DNA of 64,000 nt from Desulfosarcinaceae bacterium (GCA_030066015.1 JASJCL010000038.1:1-64000); one strand, 5' to 3'. Shown: positions 9,901 to 17,486, counted from the first letter of the stretch. Translations and numbers: made by a program. Notes: a model not told the origin generated them from the sequence alone.

Positions 9901-11420
9901 TGATCCTGGAGAACAACCTCAACCGGGTCGTGGTGGCCTCCTGTTCGCCGCGCACCCACGAGCCCCTCTTCCAGGAGACGATCCGGGAGGCGGGTCTCAA
10001 CAAGTACCTCTTCGAGATGGCCAACATCCGCGACCAGAACACCTGGGTGCACATGAACAATCCCGATCTGGCCACGGCCAAGGCCAAGGACCTGGTGCGC
10101 ATGGCGATTGCCAAGGCCGCCTATGTGGAGCCGCTGCATCAGGTGAGCATGGACGTCAACGGCGCGGCCCTGGTGGTGGGTGGCGGTGTGGCCGGTATGG
10201 AAGCCGCCCTGGGGGTGGCTGAACAAGGCTATAAAGCCTACCTGGTGGAGCGGGGCGATCAGCTCGGCGGCAACGCCCTCTGGATGAAGGAGAGCTGGGA
10301 TGGAGAAGCCATCGGACCCTATGTCGAAGGTCTGATCGAAAAGATCCGCCAGCATCCGAACGTGCGGATCTTCTTCAATACGGAGGCCATTGAAACCGCC
10401 GGTATCCTGGGGAATTTCACCACCACCCTGGCCACTGGCGGAGGGACCATGACCACCACCGTGGTGGAGCATGGCGCCACCATTCTGGCCACCGGCGGCA
10501 AGGAGTACAAGCCAACCGAGTATCTCTACGGCGAACACCCCGACGTGCTCACGCACAAGGACTTCGATGAAGCCCTGGCCGCGGGAGACGAGCGAATCGA
10601 AGCCGCCGAGACAGTGGCCTTTGTCCAGTGTGTGGGATCGCGCATTCCGGAACGGCCTTCCTGCAGCCGGGTCTGCTGCACCCACAGCCTCAAGTCGGCC
10701 ATCAAGCTTAAAACGGCCAAACCCGACATGAGCGTCTTCATCCTCTACCGTGACATGCGCTCCTACGGCTTCCGCGAAGACCTGTACAAGCAGGCCCGCG
10801 AAGTGGGGGTGATCTTCACCCGCTATGACCTCGACAAACTGCCCACGGCGACACTGGACGACGACAATCGTCTGACCCTCACGGTGCGGGACCACGTGCT
10901 CGGCCGGCCGGTGGCCTTCAATCCCGACCTGCTGGTTCTGGCGGCGGCCGTTCTGCCCAACGAGAACCAGGATCTCTTCGAGCTGTTCAAGGTGCCGATC
11001 AACGGCGAAGGCTTCCTGGTGGAGGCTCACGCCAAGCTGCGACCGGTGGACTTTGCTTCCGAAGGGGTGTTCATGGCCGGGTTGGCCCACTACCCCAAGA
11101 GTATCGACGAAACCATCGCCCAGGCCCAGGCGGCCGTCTCCCGGGCGGTAACGGTGCTCAGCAAGGACGCCATTCTGGTGGGCGGTGTGGTGGCCGAGGT
11201 CAACCCAGACCGCTGCGCCGTCTGCCTGACCTGTGTACGCACCTGTCCTTACAACACCCCCTACATCGGCGAAGAGGGCTACGCCGTGATCGAACCGTCC
11301 GGCTGTCATGGCTGCGGCTGCTGTGTGGCCGAGTGCCCCGGCAAGGCGATCACCCTCAAGCACTTCACCGATGAGCAGTTGATCGCTAAAACCGGTGCGC
11401 TCTTTACCGAGTGCGCTTAA
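6963..11420 (+). CDS. HdrA-GltD-HdrA fusion, putative electron-bifurcating flavoprotein
   Basis: A 1485-residue protein starting at ATG 6963 behind GAGGGACAAGGA; an in-frame ATG at 6873 has no such site. Domains in order: HdrA-type FAD fold (GGGIAG, about 20), HdrA ferredoxin cysteines (CTACGECAKVCP, about 117), a complete GltD/NfnB-like unit (Fe-S part CKATCP and CGRVCHHPCEEAC about 165-230, FAD GSGPAG about 260, NAD(P) site GGGNVA about 392), ferredoxin-like CLKCGICSEC (about 627), remaining HdrA fold, HdrA start-like motif VFVCNCGINIGG (about 930), a second HdrA FAD fold (GGGVAG about 1072), and two C-terminal 4Fe-4S motifs (about 1417-1465). HdrA proteins bifurcate electrons from flavin; GltD-type modules exchange electrons with NAD(P)H. 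The neighbours MvhD and MetVF suggest a soluble complex linking NAD(P)H, ferredoxin and methylene-THF reduction or its reverse. Confidence 0.9.
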   Translation: MDSKTDAAKPKEGVGSVMVVGGGIAGIQAALDLADSGYLVQMVESKSAIGGVMAQLDKTFPTNDCSMCVISPKLVEAGRHLNIDLHTLSEVTQVTGEPGNFEVTITKQPRFIDLEKCTACGECAKVCPIGVDNQFDENLRERKAAFKLYPQGMPSGYTIDKKGTAPCKATCPAHVSIQGYIALINDGRYQEALKLFRDAHPFPAVCGRVCHHPCEEACSRGDVDQPLAIRELHRFLHDYAREHGEELPIETAEKRAEKVAVIGSGPAGLSAAYFLVREGFQVTIFEKLDEPGGMMRVGIPEYRLPRDILSEEIAFIEQLGVTIKTGVTFGSDITLDTLKADGFGAVFMAVGLHGGRNLGVANEDIEGVLQGVDFLRDAALGKEVTLGDEVLVVGGGNVAIDVALTAKRKGAEKVTLVCLERREEMPAWEHEIEEALEGDIEIVNSFGPKEFFIDKSNRVSGIEFKTCTAVFDEEGRFNPAYDESACTPMFGDTVIVAIGQSTDTTGLAEMGVGLTRVGGLEADPVTLQTPIPGVFAGGDAHHGPKSVVEAVAAGRTAAESIRRYLLGEDLLEGREENWEFVKPDNMIYPIQKRVPVRCLDPEARECNFLEVSYGYNEEEAKTEADRCLKCGICSECYQCVDACLAEAVDHEMTVEEVTVNVGSIIMAPGFEAYDPSQHDHYSYAKHPNVVTSLEFERLLSASGPNQGHLIRPSDHKEPEKIAWLQCIGSRDINKCDHSYCSNVCCMYAAKQTVIAKEHCDYELDTAIFYMDMRTHGKEFERYYMRAEEERGVRFVRTRVHTIDPAADDQLSLRYVTEDGDIVDELFDMVVLSVGLSPMKDAVKLADTLGIALNDHQFADTKSLTPVASSREGIFVCGAFQGPKDIPQSVMEASAAASSATKALADARGTMIRTKQLPPELDVSEEDPRIGVFVCNCGINIGGVADVPAVREYAKTLPYVVHVEDNLFTCSQDTQDKMKEVILENNLNRVVVASCSPRTHEPLFQETIREAGLNKYLFEMANIRDQNTWVHMNNPDLATAKAKDLVRMAIAKAAYVEPLHQVSMDVNGAALVVGGGVAGMEAALGVAEQGYKAYLVERGDQLGGNALWMKESWDGEAIGPYVEGLIEKIRQHPNVRIFFNTEAIETAGILGNFTTTLATGGGTMTTTVVEHGATILATGGKEYKPTEYLYGEHPDVLTHKDFDEALAAGDERIEAAETVAFVQCVGSRIPERPSCSRVCCTHSLKSAIKLKTAKPDMSVFILYRDMRSYGFREDLYKQAREVGVIFTRYDLDKLPTATLDDDNRLTLTVRDHVLGRPVAFNPDLLVLAAAVLPNENQDLFELFKVPINGEGFLVEAHAKLRPVDFASEGVFMAGLAHYPKSIDETIAQAQAAVSRAVTVLSKDAILVGGVVAEVNPDRCAVCLTCVRTCPYNTPYIGEEGYAVIEPSGCHGCGCCVAECPGKAITLKHFTDEQLIAKTGALFTECA

Positions 11421-11431
11421 GTCTAATGATG

Positions 11432-11457
11432 GCCCAAGGAGGCACGCCTCCTTGGGC
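11432..11457 (+). other. Perfect 12-bp hairpin between hdrA and mvhD
   Basis: GCCCAAGGAGGC and its exact complement are separated by 2 bases (AC), 11 bases after the hdrA stop. There is no T-run after it, so a classical terminator is unlikely. It may be an RNA processing or stability element that sets different levels of hdrA and mvhD message. Confidence 0.55.
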
Positions 11458-11481
11458 TCGGACGAAAGGAAGAGGTAACCC

Positions 11482-11907
11482 ATGAGCGATGCATATGAAC
11501 CGCAAGTACTGGCATTCTGCTGTAAGTATTGCGCCTATGCCGCCGGTGACCTGGCCGGATCCATGCGCCTGTCATATCCGGCCAATGTCAAGGTCGTGCA
11601 GGTACCTTGTTCAGGGCGCGTAGATATCCTCCACATGCTCAAAGCGATCGAGGACGGGGCCGACGCGCTATACGTGGCCGGCTGACTGGAGGGTGAATGC
11701 CATTTCCTGGAAGGAAATCTTAAAACCCGCCGTAAAGTCGAATATGTCCAGCGCACCCTCAAGGAGTTGGGGATGGAGCCCGAACGCGTGCAGATGTACA
11801 ACCTCAGCTCGGCCCAGGGGCCCCGTTTCGCCGAGATCGCGGAAGAGATGACGGCCAAGGCGAAAGAGTTGGGACCAAGCCCGCTGAATCCAGGAACCTG
11901 TGCTTGA
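11482..11907 (+). CDS. mvhD: MvhD-type electron-transfer subunit, selenoprotein (UGA = Sec68)
   Basis: Read with the UGA at 11683-11685 as selenocysteine, the gene gives a 141-residue MvhD/VhuD protein ending at the TGA at 11905. MvhD carries a [2Fe-2S] cluster and passes electrons to HdrA. Before the UGA lie the family cysteines (FCCKYCAYAAGD, PCSGRVD); after it the frame continues as family-typical LEGECHFLEGN, and family members usually have Cys at the Sec position (VAGC-LEGEC). Methanogen VhuD is a known selenoprotein. A hairpin of SECIS form follows the UGA. The start at 11482 has AGGAAGAGG. Gene order hdrA, mvhD, metV, metF resembles the acetogen MetFV-Hdr-MvhD complex. A normal gene caller would report only a truncated 67-residue product. 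Confidence 0.9.
11702..11718 (+). promoter_or_regulatory. Bacterial SECIS hairpin of mvhD
   Basis: ATTTCC and GGAAAT form a perfect 6-bp stem around the loop TGGAA. The stem begins 17 bases after the UGA, and the loop G at 11709 lies 24 bases after it. Known bacterial SECIS elements are hairpins just 3' of the UGA with a G among the first two loop bases; this fits. It lies within the coding sequence. Confidence 0.75.
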
Positions 11908-11914
11908 TCCAAAT

Positions 11915-11990
11915 GGCGATAAGAATCCCCTTGGCGTGCCGATTTGACTGGCACCGACGCACGGTGACGTAAAAAATATCGCCAAGGGAT
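11915..11990 (+). ncRNA. Possible structured RNA between mvhD and metV
   Basis: GGCGATA (11915) can pair with TATCGCC (11977). Alternatively ATCCCCTTGGCG (11925-11936) can pair with CGCCAAGGGAT (11980-11990) with one bulge. The two pairings exclude each other. Inside are two small hairpins, TGCC/GGCA and CACCG/CGGTG. This looks like a branched, switch-like fold. I do not recognise a known riboswitch class, and no covariation evidence is available. Confidence 0.35.
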
Positions 11991-12064
11991 CATCTGGGTG
12001 AAGCAAATAGCGAAGAAATGATCAAAGAAGTTCTTTTCGACAATAATACTTCAAGAGGTGAGAG

Positions 12065-12733
12065 ATGATAATTGCCGATCGAAAACCCCTGGAGGAGATC
12101 CTCGAGATGATCGCCGACGTGGACAATATCATGCTCGTCGGCTGCAAGGGGTGTGTCACGGTGTGCAACGTGGGTGGCTTGAAAGAGGTCCAGATCCTCT
12201 CTTCGTCCCTCAAGATTGCCCGCAAGAAAGCCGACCGTCCCCTCCAGATCGAAGAAGTACTGCTGGAACGCCAGTGCGACCCCGAGTATATCGAGCAGAT
12301 CCGCGACACCTACGACCGATATGATGCCGTGCTTTCCATGGCCTGCGGCGTCGGGCCCCAGTTCCTCTCCGAAGCATACCCCGGTCAGCGCTTCTTCCCC
12401 ACGGTCAACACCAAGTTTATGGGGGGCGCGGTAACCCACGGGATCTGGGAGGAGCGCTGTGCCGGCTGCGGTACCTGCGTTATCCATCATTATGACGGGT
12501 TATGTCCCATAGCGCGCTGTTCCAAGAGTCTGTTGCACGGCCCCTGCGGTGGCAGCGCCGACGGTAAATGCGAAGTCTCCCAGGAGATCGTTTGTATCTG
12601 GGACAAGATCGTCCTGAAGAAGATGGAACAGGGGCGCCTGGAAGACCTGCGCACCTTCAAACCGGCCAAGGACTGGCGTTCGGCCCGAGACGGTGGCCCA
12701 CGCACAAGCATTAGGGAGGAGTTGGTGCAATGA
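12065..12733 (+). CDS. metV: MetV, iron-sulfur/zinc subunit of methylene-THF reductase
   Basis: A 222-residue protein of the MetV (methylenetetrahydrofolate reductase C-terminal) family. The N-terminal half has the typical GCKGCVTVCNVGG motif; the C-terminal half has a cysteine-rich cluster (CAGCGTC, CPIARC, GPCGG, CEV) that binds Fe-S or zinc. MetV pairs with MetF in acetogens and many anaerobes and allows the flavoprotein to take electrons from partner complexes instead of free NADH. The start at 12065 follows AGAGGTGAG. The stop overlaps the metF start (ATGA), so the two are translationally coupled. It is separated from mvhD by 157 bases that can form an RNA structure. Confidence 0.9.
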   Translation: MIIADRKPLEEILEMIADVDNIMLVGCKGCVTVCNVGGLKEVQILSSSLKIARKKADRPLQIEEVLLERQCDPEYIEQIRDTYDRYDAVLSMACGVGPQFLSEAYPGQRFFPTVNTKFMGGAVTHGIWEERCAGCGTCVIHHYDGLCPIARCSKSLLHGPCGGSADGKCEVSQEIVCIWDKIVLKKMEQGRLEDLRTFKPAKDWRSARDGGPRTSIREELVQ

Positions 12734-13668
12734 GCGAAAACGGCTACAAATCAGGCAGCAATCTCGAAAAAGTTCTCGAAGCCGGTCACTTTGCCTTCAC
12801 CGGCGAGTGCGGCCCCCCCAAGGGGGCCAACGTAGAGCATCTCAAGGAGAAGATGGAACACCTGCGCGGCCAGGTGGACGCCATCAACGTCACCGACAAT
12901 CAGACCGCTGTGGTGCGCATGTCCAGCGCCGCCGCCAGTGCCATTATGGTGCAGGCCGGTCTGGAGCCCAACTTTCAGATGGTTTGCCGCGACCGCAACC
13001 GTCTGGCCATGCAGGCGGACATCCTGGGGGCCTACTCCATGGGGATCCGCAACATGCTCTGCCTCTCGGGTGACCACCAGCATTTCGGCAACCATCCCCA
13101 GAGCAAGAACGTTTACGATATCGACAGCATGCAGCTCATCGCCATGGTGAAGAAAATGCGCGACGAGGGCAAATTTCTCAATGATGAAGATATCGACGAA
13201 TCACCCAAAATGTTTATCGGCGCAGCGGCAAATCCCTTCGCCGATCCGGTAGAGTTCCGCATCTATCGGCTGGCCAGTAAGATCGACGCCGGGGCGGACT
13301 TTATCCAGACCCAGTGCATCTACAACATGCCGCGATTCCGAGAGTTCATGAAGAAAGCGGTGGACATGGGGCTGACCGAAAATGCCTACATTCTCGCCGG
13401 GGTAACCCCCATGAAGAGCGCCCGCATGGCCAAATATATGGCCAAATTTGTACCCGGCATGGATGTGCCCGAAGCGTTGATCAAGCGCTTGGAGGGCGCC
13501 GGAAAGGGCAAGCAAGCCGAGGAGGGGATCCGTTTCGCCATCGAACAGATCGACGAATTCAAGGAGATGGCGGGCGTCGCCGGCGTGCACCTGATGGCCA
13601 TCGAGTGGGAGCACAAGGTGCCCGAAATCGCCGAACGGGCAGGCGTACTGCCGCGACCGCAAGTGTGA
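12730..13668 (+). CDS. metF: MetF, methylene-tetrahydrofolate reductase
   Basis: A 312-residue flavin TIM-barrel enzyme that interconverts 5,10-methylene-THF and 5-methyl-THF in the methyl branch of the Wood-Ljungdahl pathway. Family features are an early acidic motif (FTGECGPP, with the Glu in the usual catalytic position), the folate/FAD segment INVTDNQ, the region LCLSGDH, IGAAANPF, and FIQTQCIYN. The ATG overlaps the metV stop by 4 bases, and GGAGGAG precedes it. Together with MetV, the MvhD selenoprotein and the HdrA fusion it should form an NAD(P)H- or ferredoxin-coupled complex; in sulfate reducers that oxidise acetate or CO it may run in either direction. Confidence 0.93.
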   Translation: MSENGYKSGSNLEKVLEAGHFAFTGECGPPKGANVEHLKEKMEHLRGQVDAINVTDNQTAVVRMSSAAASAIMVQAGLEPNFQMVCRDRNRLAMQADILGAYSMGIRNMLCLSGDHQHFGNHPQSKNVYDIDSMQLIAMVKKMRDEGKFLNDEDIDESPKMFIGAAANPFADPVEFRIYRLASKIDAGADFIQTQCIYNMPRFREFMKKAVDMGLTENAYILAGVTPMKSARMAKYMAKFVPGMDVPEALIKRLEGAGKGKQAEEGIRFAIEQIDEFKEMAGVAGVHLMAIEWEHKVPEIAERAGVLPRPQV

Positions 13669-13808
13669 CATCGGGCCCCTTAAACGGGCCGTGCTGTTTG
13701 GGAGGCGCGCGACGCCATCAAGGCATCCGAAGGCGGTAGCGTTGCAGCGTGGCATCACTCGTCCACTGTGCGCAGACCCTGATACCCGTCGCCAAAAAGG
13801 ATGCGCTC

Positions 13809-14195
13809 ATGAGCGAAAAAAAGAGAATACTGGTGGTTGACGACGAACCCGATTTCTGCGCCATCGTCCAGGGCAATCTGGAGAGGGAGGGCTTTGAAGT
13901 AGAGGTGGCCTACGACGGCGTAGAGGGGATCGAGAAGGTCGAAGCCAACCCACCAGATGCCATCGTCCTGGACGTGATAATGCCCGAGAAGGATGGCTAC
14001 GCGGTGTGCAAGGCGCTCAAGGCGGATGAAAAGTATTGCGATATCCCCATCGTCATGCTGACGGCCGCTGCCTCCCACGTCTCCTCCACGCGATACTCCC
14101 ATTACGACGGCATGAGTATGGAGGCCGATGACTATCTGCCCAAGCCGGCCTCGGCCGAGGAGATCGCCGACAGCCTCAAAGGGCTTCTGGGCTAA
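13809..14195 (+). CDS. Single-domain response regulator receiver
   Basis: A 128-residue stand-alone receiver. It has the acidic pair in VVDDEPD, phospho-Asp in IVLDVIMP, Thr in MLTAAA and Lys in PKPAS. The loop after beta-4 is longer than usual (SHVSSTRYSHYDGMSMEADD), a form seen in some deltaproteobacterial single-domain regulators. I chose ATG 13809, behind AAAGGA, over an in-frame ATG at 13749 because the fold begins directly at KKRILVV. It lies 140 bases after metF and could be transcribed with that operon. With no output domain it probably acts through protein contact, perhaps in phosphorelay with one of the local kinases. Confidence 0.88.
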   Translation: MSEKKRILVVDDEPDFCAIVQGNLEREGFEVEVAYDGVEGIEKVEANPPDAIVLDVIMPEKDGYAVCKALKADEKYCDIPIVMLTAAASHVSSTRYSHYDGMSMEADDYLPKPASAEEIADSLKGLLG

Positions 14196-14214
14196 TTCAC
14201 ATCCAGACCGAACT

Positions 14215-14253
14215 GGCGGGCGCGCCCCATCGCATATCGGTGGCGCGCCCGCC
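14215..14253 (+). terminator. GC-rich hairpin after the receiver gene
   Basis: GGCGGGCGCGCC pairs perfectly with GGCGCGCCCGCC around a 15-base loop, 20 bases after the stop codon. There is no T-tract, so termination would be imperfect or depend on other factors. It marks the likely end of the hdrA-metF-receiver transcript. Confidence 0.5.
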
Positions 14254-14369
14254 ATTCAACGGCAGGCGCACCGCCAGGGATATCCATCGGTATAGATCCG
14301 CGGACGCCTTGCCCGACACCCGTCTCAGCGTGATCCTACCGTTTTCGGGCAGTTGAAGAGATTGCTGTC

Positions 14370-15218
14370 ATGACCGCTGTTCCCAGCGCCAAATTCGATT
14401 TTCAGCGCAAGGTCTTTTGCATCATCAGTGACGCCCGTGTACACTGCTCCCCTTCACCGGAGATGTTCAACCACGTCCTGGCACGGGTCGGCCTTAAAGC
14501 CAGCTACGTACCCTTTTGCGTCGATCCCGAGTGCCTCGGCGAGGCGCTTCGCAGCCTGCGCGTGCTGCATATCTCCGGCGCCAATGTGACCATCCCCTAC
14601 AAGGAGCGGGTGGTTCCGCACCTGGACCGCCTCTCCGAGGGCGCCAGCGTCATTGGCGCCGTCGACACCATCGTCTGCACGACGGCGGGGCTTAAGGGCT
14701 ACAACACCAACGCCATCGGGGTGATGGACGCCCTGGCGGAAGCCGGATTCCAGGTGCCCGGCTGCCGGGCGCTGGTTTTCGGCACAGGCGGCGCCGCGCG
14801 CGCCGTCGTTTTCATTCTCAACTGGCTGCGGGCCGAGAAGATATTCATCACCGGCCGCAACCCCGACCGGGTGCGCGACCTCACCGAGCATATCGGTGGC
14901 GAGGCCATCGAGGTCCATCGCTTGGAAAGCGGACCCCTGCCCGTAAACCTGGTGGTCAACGCCACCGCCGCCAGCGGTCCGGATGAATCCCCCCACCTGG
15001 CGCGCTTGACGGAACGCCTCACCACGCCGGGCTGCCGGCTCACGCTGGACCTGAATTACGGCCGCAGCGCCAATTTCTGGCGGGAATGGTCTCTGCGGCA
15101 CACAATCCCCTTCATGGACGGTCTCTCTCCACTGGCCCACCAGGCCAAGCGCACCCTCGCCCTCTGGACCGGCATCGACGTCACTTCCCAGGAATTCATC
15201 AGGGCATTGAGCCGGTAA
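14370..15218 (+). CDS. Shikimate dehydrogenase-like protein (AroE family) with altered active site
   Basis: A 282-residue AroE-family oxidoreductase. The substrate domain shows SPSPEMFN and the catalytic Lys in VTIPYKE; the nucleotide domain has GTGGAARA near residue 147; the C-terminal Gln helix is HQAKRTLALWTG. In true shikimate dehydrogenases the motif is NTD, whose Asp is the second catalytic residue; here it is NTN (Asn114). The enzyme may therefore be slow, act on another substrate or be a regulatory paralogue. The surrounding genes give no shikimate-pathway context. The start at 14370 has a weak site (GAAGAGA). Confidence 0.8.
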   Translation: MTAVPSAKFDFQRKVFCIISDARVHCSPSPEMFNHVLARVGLKASYVPFCVDPECLGEALRSLRVLHISGANVTIPYKERVVPHLDRLSEGASVIGAVDTIVCTTAGLKGYNTNAIGVMDALAEAGFQVPGCRALVFGTGGAARAVVFILNWLRAEKIFITGRNPDRVRDLTEHIGGEAIEVHRLESGPLPVNLVVNATAASGPDESPHLARLTERLTTPGCRLTLDLNYGRSANFWREWSLRHTIPFMDGLSPLAHQAKRTLALWTGIDVTSQEFIRALSR

Positions 15219-15525
15219 ACCCATTAGCCGGTTTCCTCGGGGTACGCCGGGCCCATCGGCCGGCATTCCCCGCAGCTACCGTACTATCCGTCATCTGGTG
15301 CCGTCTGCGGTGAGCACCGCCACACCTTCCTGACGGCATCCGCAGCCAGACCCCAATTGCCTTCTAATACGGATGCATGGCCCATCGAATGGGGAATTTA
15401 ACCTACCACCAATCCCCTGGGTTCTCCCCATTGAAGCCGCCACCTTCGTACCTAATTTTCCAATAATTTTAATCGATCAACCCATTTAGGGGTGTGGCAA
15501 TACCATCATCTCGAAAGGAAATCCC
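15219..15525. other. Intergenic region upstream of the fasciclin gene
   Basis: No gene seen. The last 100 bases become AT-rich (around 15450-15480) and probably hold the promoter of the fasciclin lipoprotein; no box is convincing enough to name. Confidence 0.4.
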
Positions 15526-16524
15526 ATGAAGCTTTTTCCCCATAAACCGCTCCTCCTCCTCCTCACCGTCGCCCTCAGCCTTTTTCTGATTGGCTGCGGT
15601 GACTCCGACGATGACGACGACAACAACCGCGCCGGTGGCGGGCCAACGGAAGACATCGTTGAAACGGCGGTGGCCGACGGTCGCTTCACCACCCTGGTGG
15701 CCGCCCTCCAGGCCGCCGATCTGGACGACGATTTACAGGGCGATGGCCCCTTCACTGTCCTCGCACCTACTGATGACGCCTTCGCCGCTTTGCCGCCCGG
15801 CACTGTCGATGCACTCCTCGAACCCGCCGCCAAGGATGAGTTGGTCGAAATTCTCAGCTACCATGTGATCGCCGGAGACGATCTGACCGCCGCCGATGTG
15901 ATTGCGTTGGCCGGTAATGCCATCGAAGCCCTCAACGGAGGTCTTTTGAACATCTCGGTGGACAACGGATCCGTGATCATCAACGTTGGCGGCAATCGTC
16001 CGGCAACGGTCATCATTACCGACATTGTGACCAGCAATGGTATCATCCACGTGATTGACGCCGTTTTGGATCCTAATGATGGCCTGCGTGACATCGTCGA
16101 CACGGCGGTGACCGACGGTCGCTTCACCACCCTTGTCACGGCGCTTCAAGCCGCCGGATTGGATGACGATCTTCGCGGTACTGGTCCCTTTACGGTGTTC
16201 GCGCCCACCGACGACGCGTTCGCCGCCTTGCCGGCCGGCACGGTGGACACCTTGCTGGACCCAGCCAACCAGGCCCTTCTCAGCGATATACTGCTCTACC
16301 ACGTGGTGTCGGGCGCCTTTTTCGCCACCGACGTCATCGCATTGGACGGCGGTGAGGTGACGGCCCTCAACGGGGACGACATCGATATCGACATCGAGAA
16401 CGGCAACGTCATCCTCAATGACGACGGCAACCGTGAGGCGATGGTCATCATCACCGATATCGAGGCAACCAACGGCGTGATCCATGTGATCGATGCTGTC
16501 TTGGATCCCGCCGACGACGTATAA
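15526..16524 (+). CDS. Lipoprotein with two fasciclin (FAS1) domains
   Basis: A 332-residue exported protein. A hydrophobic signal ends in a lipobox (FLIGC, Cys at about 24), followed by an acidic linker rich in Asp. Then come two tandem FAS1 domains of about 140 residues each, both starting [16 protein letters not shown] and carrying the FAS1 H1 motif [17 protein letters not shown] and the H2 region YHV, ending with [12 protein letters not shown]. The two repeats are very similar, indicating recent internal duplication. FAS1 proteins act in adhesion or extracellular matrix. The start has GAAAGGAAAT. The protein is acidic, as is common in marine or saline species. Confidence 0.9.
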   Translation: MKLFPHKPLLLLLTVALSLFLIGCGDSDDDDDNNRAGGGPTEDIVETAVADGRFTTLVAALQAADLDDDLQGDGPFTVLAPTDDAFAALPPGTVDALLEPAAKDELVEILSYHVIAGDDLTAADVIALAGNAIEALNGGLLNISVDNGSVIINVGGNRPATVIITDIVTSNGIIHVIDAVLDPNDGLRDIVDTAVTDGRFTTLVTALQAAGLDDDLRGTGPFTVFAPTDDAFAALPAGTVDTLLDPANQALLSDILLYHVVSGAFFATDVIALDGGEVTALNGDDIDIDIENGNVILNDDGNREAMVIITDIEATNGVIHVIDAVLDPADDV

Positions 16525-16826
16525 CGCAGTGCGCGCTGATATCACTCGGGGCTGCTGGGCCGCTGGCGTCCGGCAGTCCTGGGTTTGTCTCCATGGGGGA
16601 CGCTTCACAGGGACTCGGGCAACCCCTCCTTCCGCCACCACCGTTGGCGGCATCCCGCAATCCACCAAATGCACCGCGGCGGTCAGAACGGTCCATCCCG
16701 CCAGACGCCACCGCCAAGGAGATCTCCCCTTGCCACCGACGCTCGAGTGCGATAGGGACAGAAACATCCAGGAATGATGTGCGATCTGTACCGAATGCTG
16801 GTTCCAATCCTCCATGAGACGACTTC
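16525..16826. other. Intergenic region, nothing recognised
   Basis: About 300 GC-rich bases between the fasciclin gene and the PAS/Cys gene. No hairpin with a T-run, no promoter boxes and no supported open frame were seen. Confidence 0.4.
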
Positions 16827-17486
16827 ATGCACGCTGCCACGGTTGCCCCCGATCAGTTAATCCAACAAGTTTTTGATGCACTGCCCGCCATGGTTTTCGT
16901 CGTAGATGCCGATGTCCGTGTCCAGGCTTTCAACACGGCGGCGGCCGAACTCCTCTCCGCCAAACAGGGTGCCATCCTCAAAAAGCCCGGTGGCGAAGCC
17001 TTGGGCTGCCTCAACGCCGCCATCAGCCCCGCCGGCTGCGGACACGCTCCCGCCTGTTCCCAATGCGTGGTCCGTATGGCCGTGGGGGCGGTATTCGCGG
17101 GAGGGCGTGCGGTTCGGCGGCGCACCCGCCTGGAGCTGCATCTGGCGGGAGAGACGATCGAATTCTTCGCGCTGGTGACCGCTTCCGCCATTACCTACGA
17201 GGGGCGGGATCTGGCCCTGCTGGTGATCGAAGACTTCTCCGAAATAGCCGCCCTGAAGCGCATGATTCCCATCTGCTGCGTCTGCAAGAAGATTCGGGAG
17301 GATGTCACCACCGAAACGGCTTCACCGGATACCGTCACTACGGGTGAGACCAGCGGCTGGTCGCGGCTGGAAGCCTATTTCAAAGCCCAGTGGGGGGTGG
17401 ACTTCTCCCACGGCTACTGTCCGGAATGCTACCGCTCGGCCTTTGACCACCAGGAGACGGCGTCGTCCAGCAGCCAAGTGGCCTGA
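16827..17486 (+). CDS. PAS-domain protein with two cysteine-rich motifs
   Basis: A 219-residue soluble protein. Residues 10-150 form a PAS-like fold containing a cysteine motif, C-N-A-x3-P-x-GCG-x4-C-x2-C. The C-terminal part has IPICCVCKKIR and FSHGYCPECY, a CxxC...CxxC tail found after PAS or receiver domains in many anaerobes and likely to bind metal. There is no kinase or DNA-binding domain, so it may be a redox or metal-responsive sensor that acts through a partner, plausibly the kinase encoded next (inference). It has a close relative at 53750-54337. The ribosome binding site before ATG 16827 is weak (GAGACG). Confidence 0.75.
   Translation: MHAATVAPDQLIQQVFDALPAMVFVVDADVRVQAFNTAAAELLSAKQGAILKKPGGEALGCLNAAISPAGCGHAPACSQCVVRMAVGAVFAGGRAVRRRTRLELHLAGETIEFFALVTASAITYEGRDLALLVIEDFSEIAALKRMIPICCVCKKIREDVTTETASPDTVTTGETSGWSRLEAYFKAQWGVDFSHGYCPECYRSAFDHQETASSSSQVA

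Noticed and set aside
9870-11483. 537-residue antisense frame opposite hdrA
   Set aside because: Same cause; the composition is rich in Gly, His and Val, as is usual for antisense shadows of GC-rich genes.
11482-11685. Truncated MvhD or pseudogene ending at 11685
   Set aside because: The frame continues with conserved MvhD sequence after the UGA, and a SECIS-like hairpin is in place; selenocysteine explains it.
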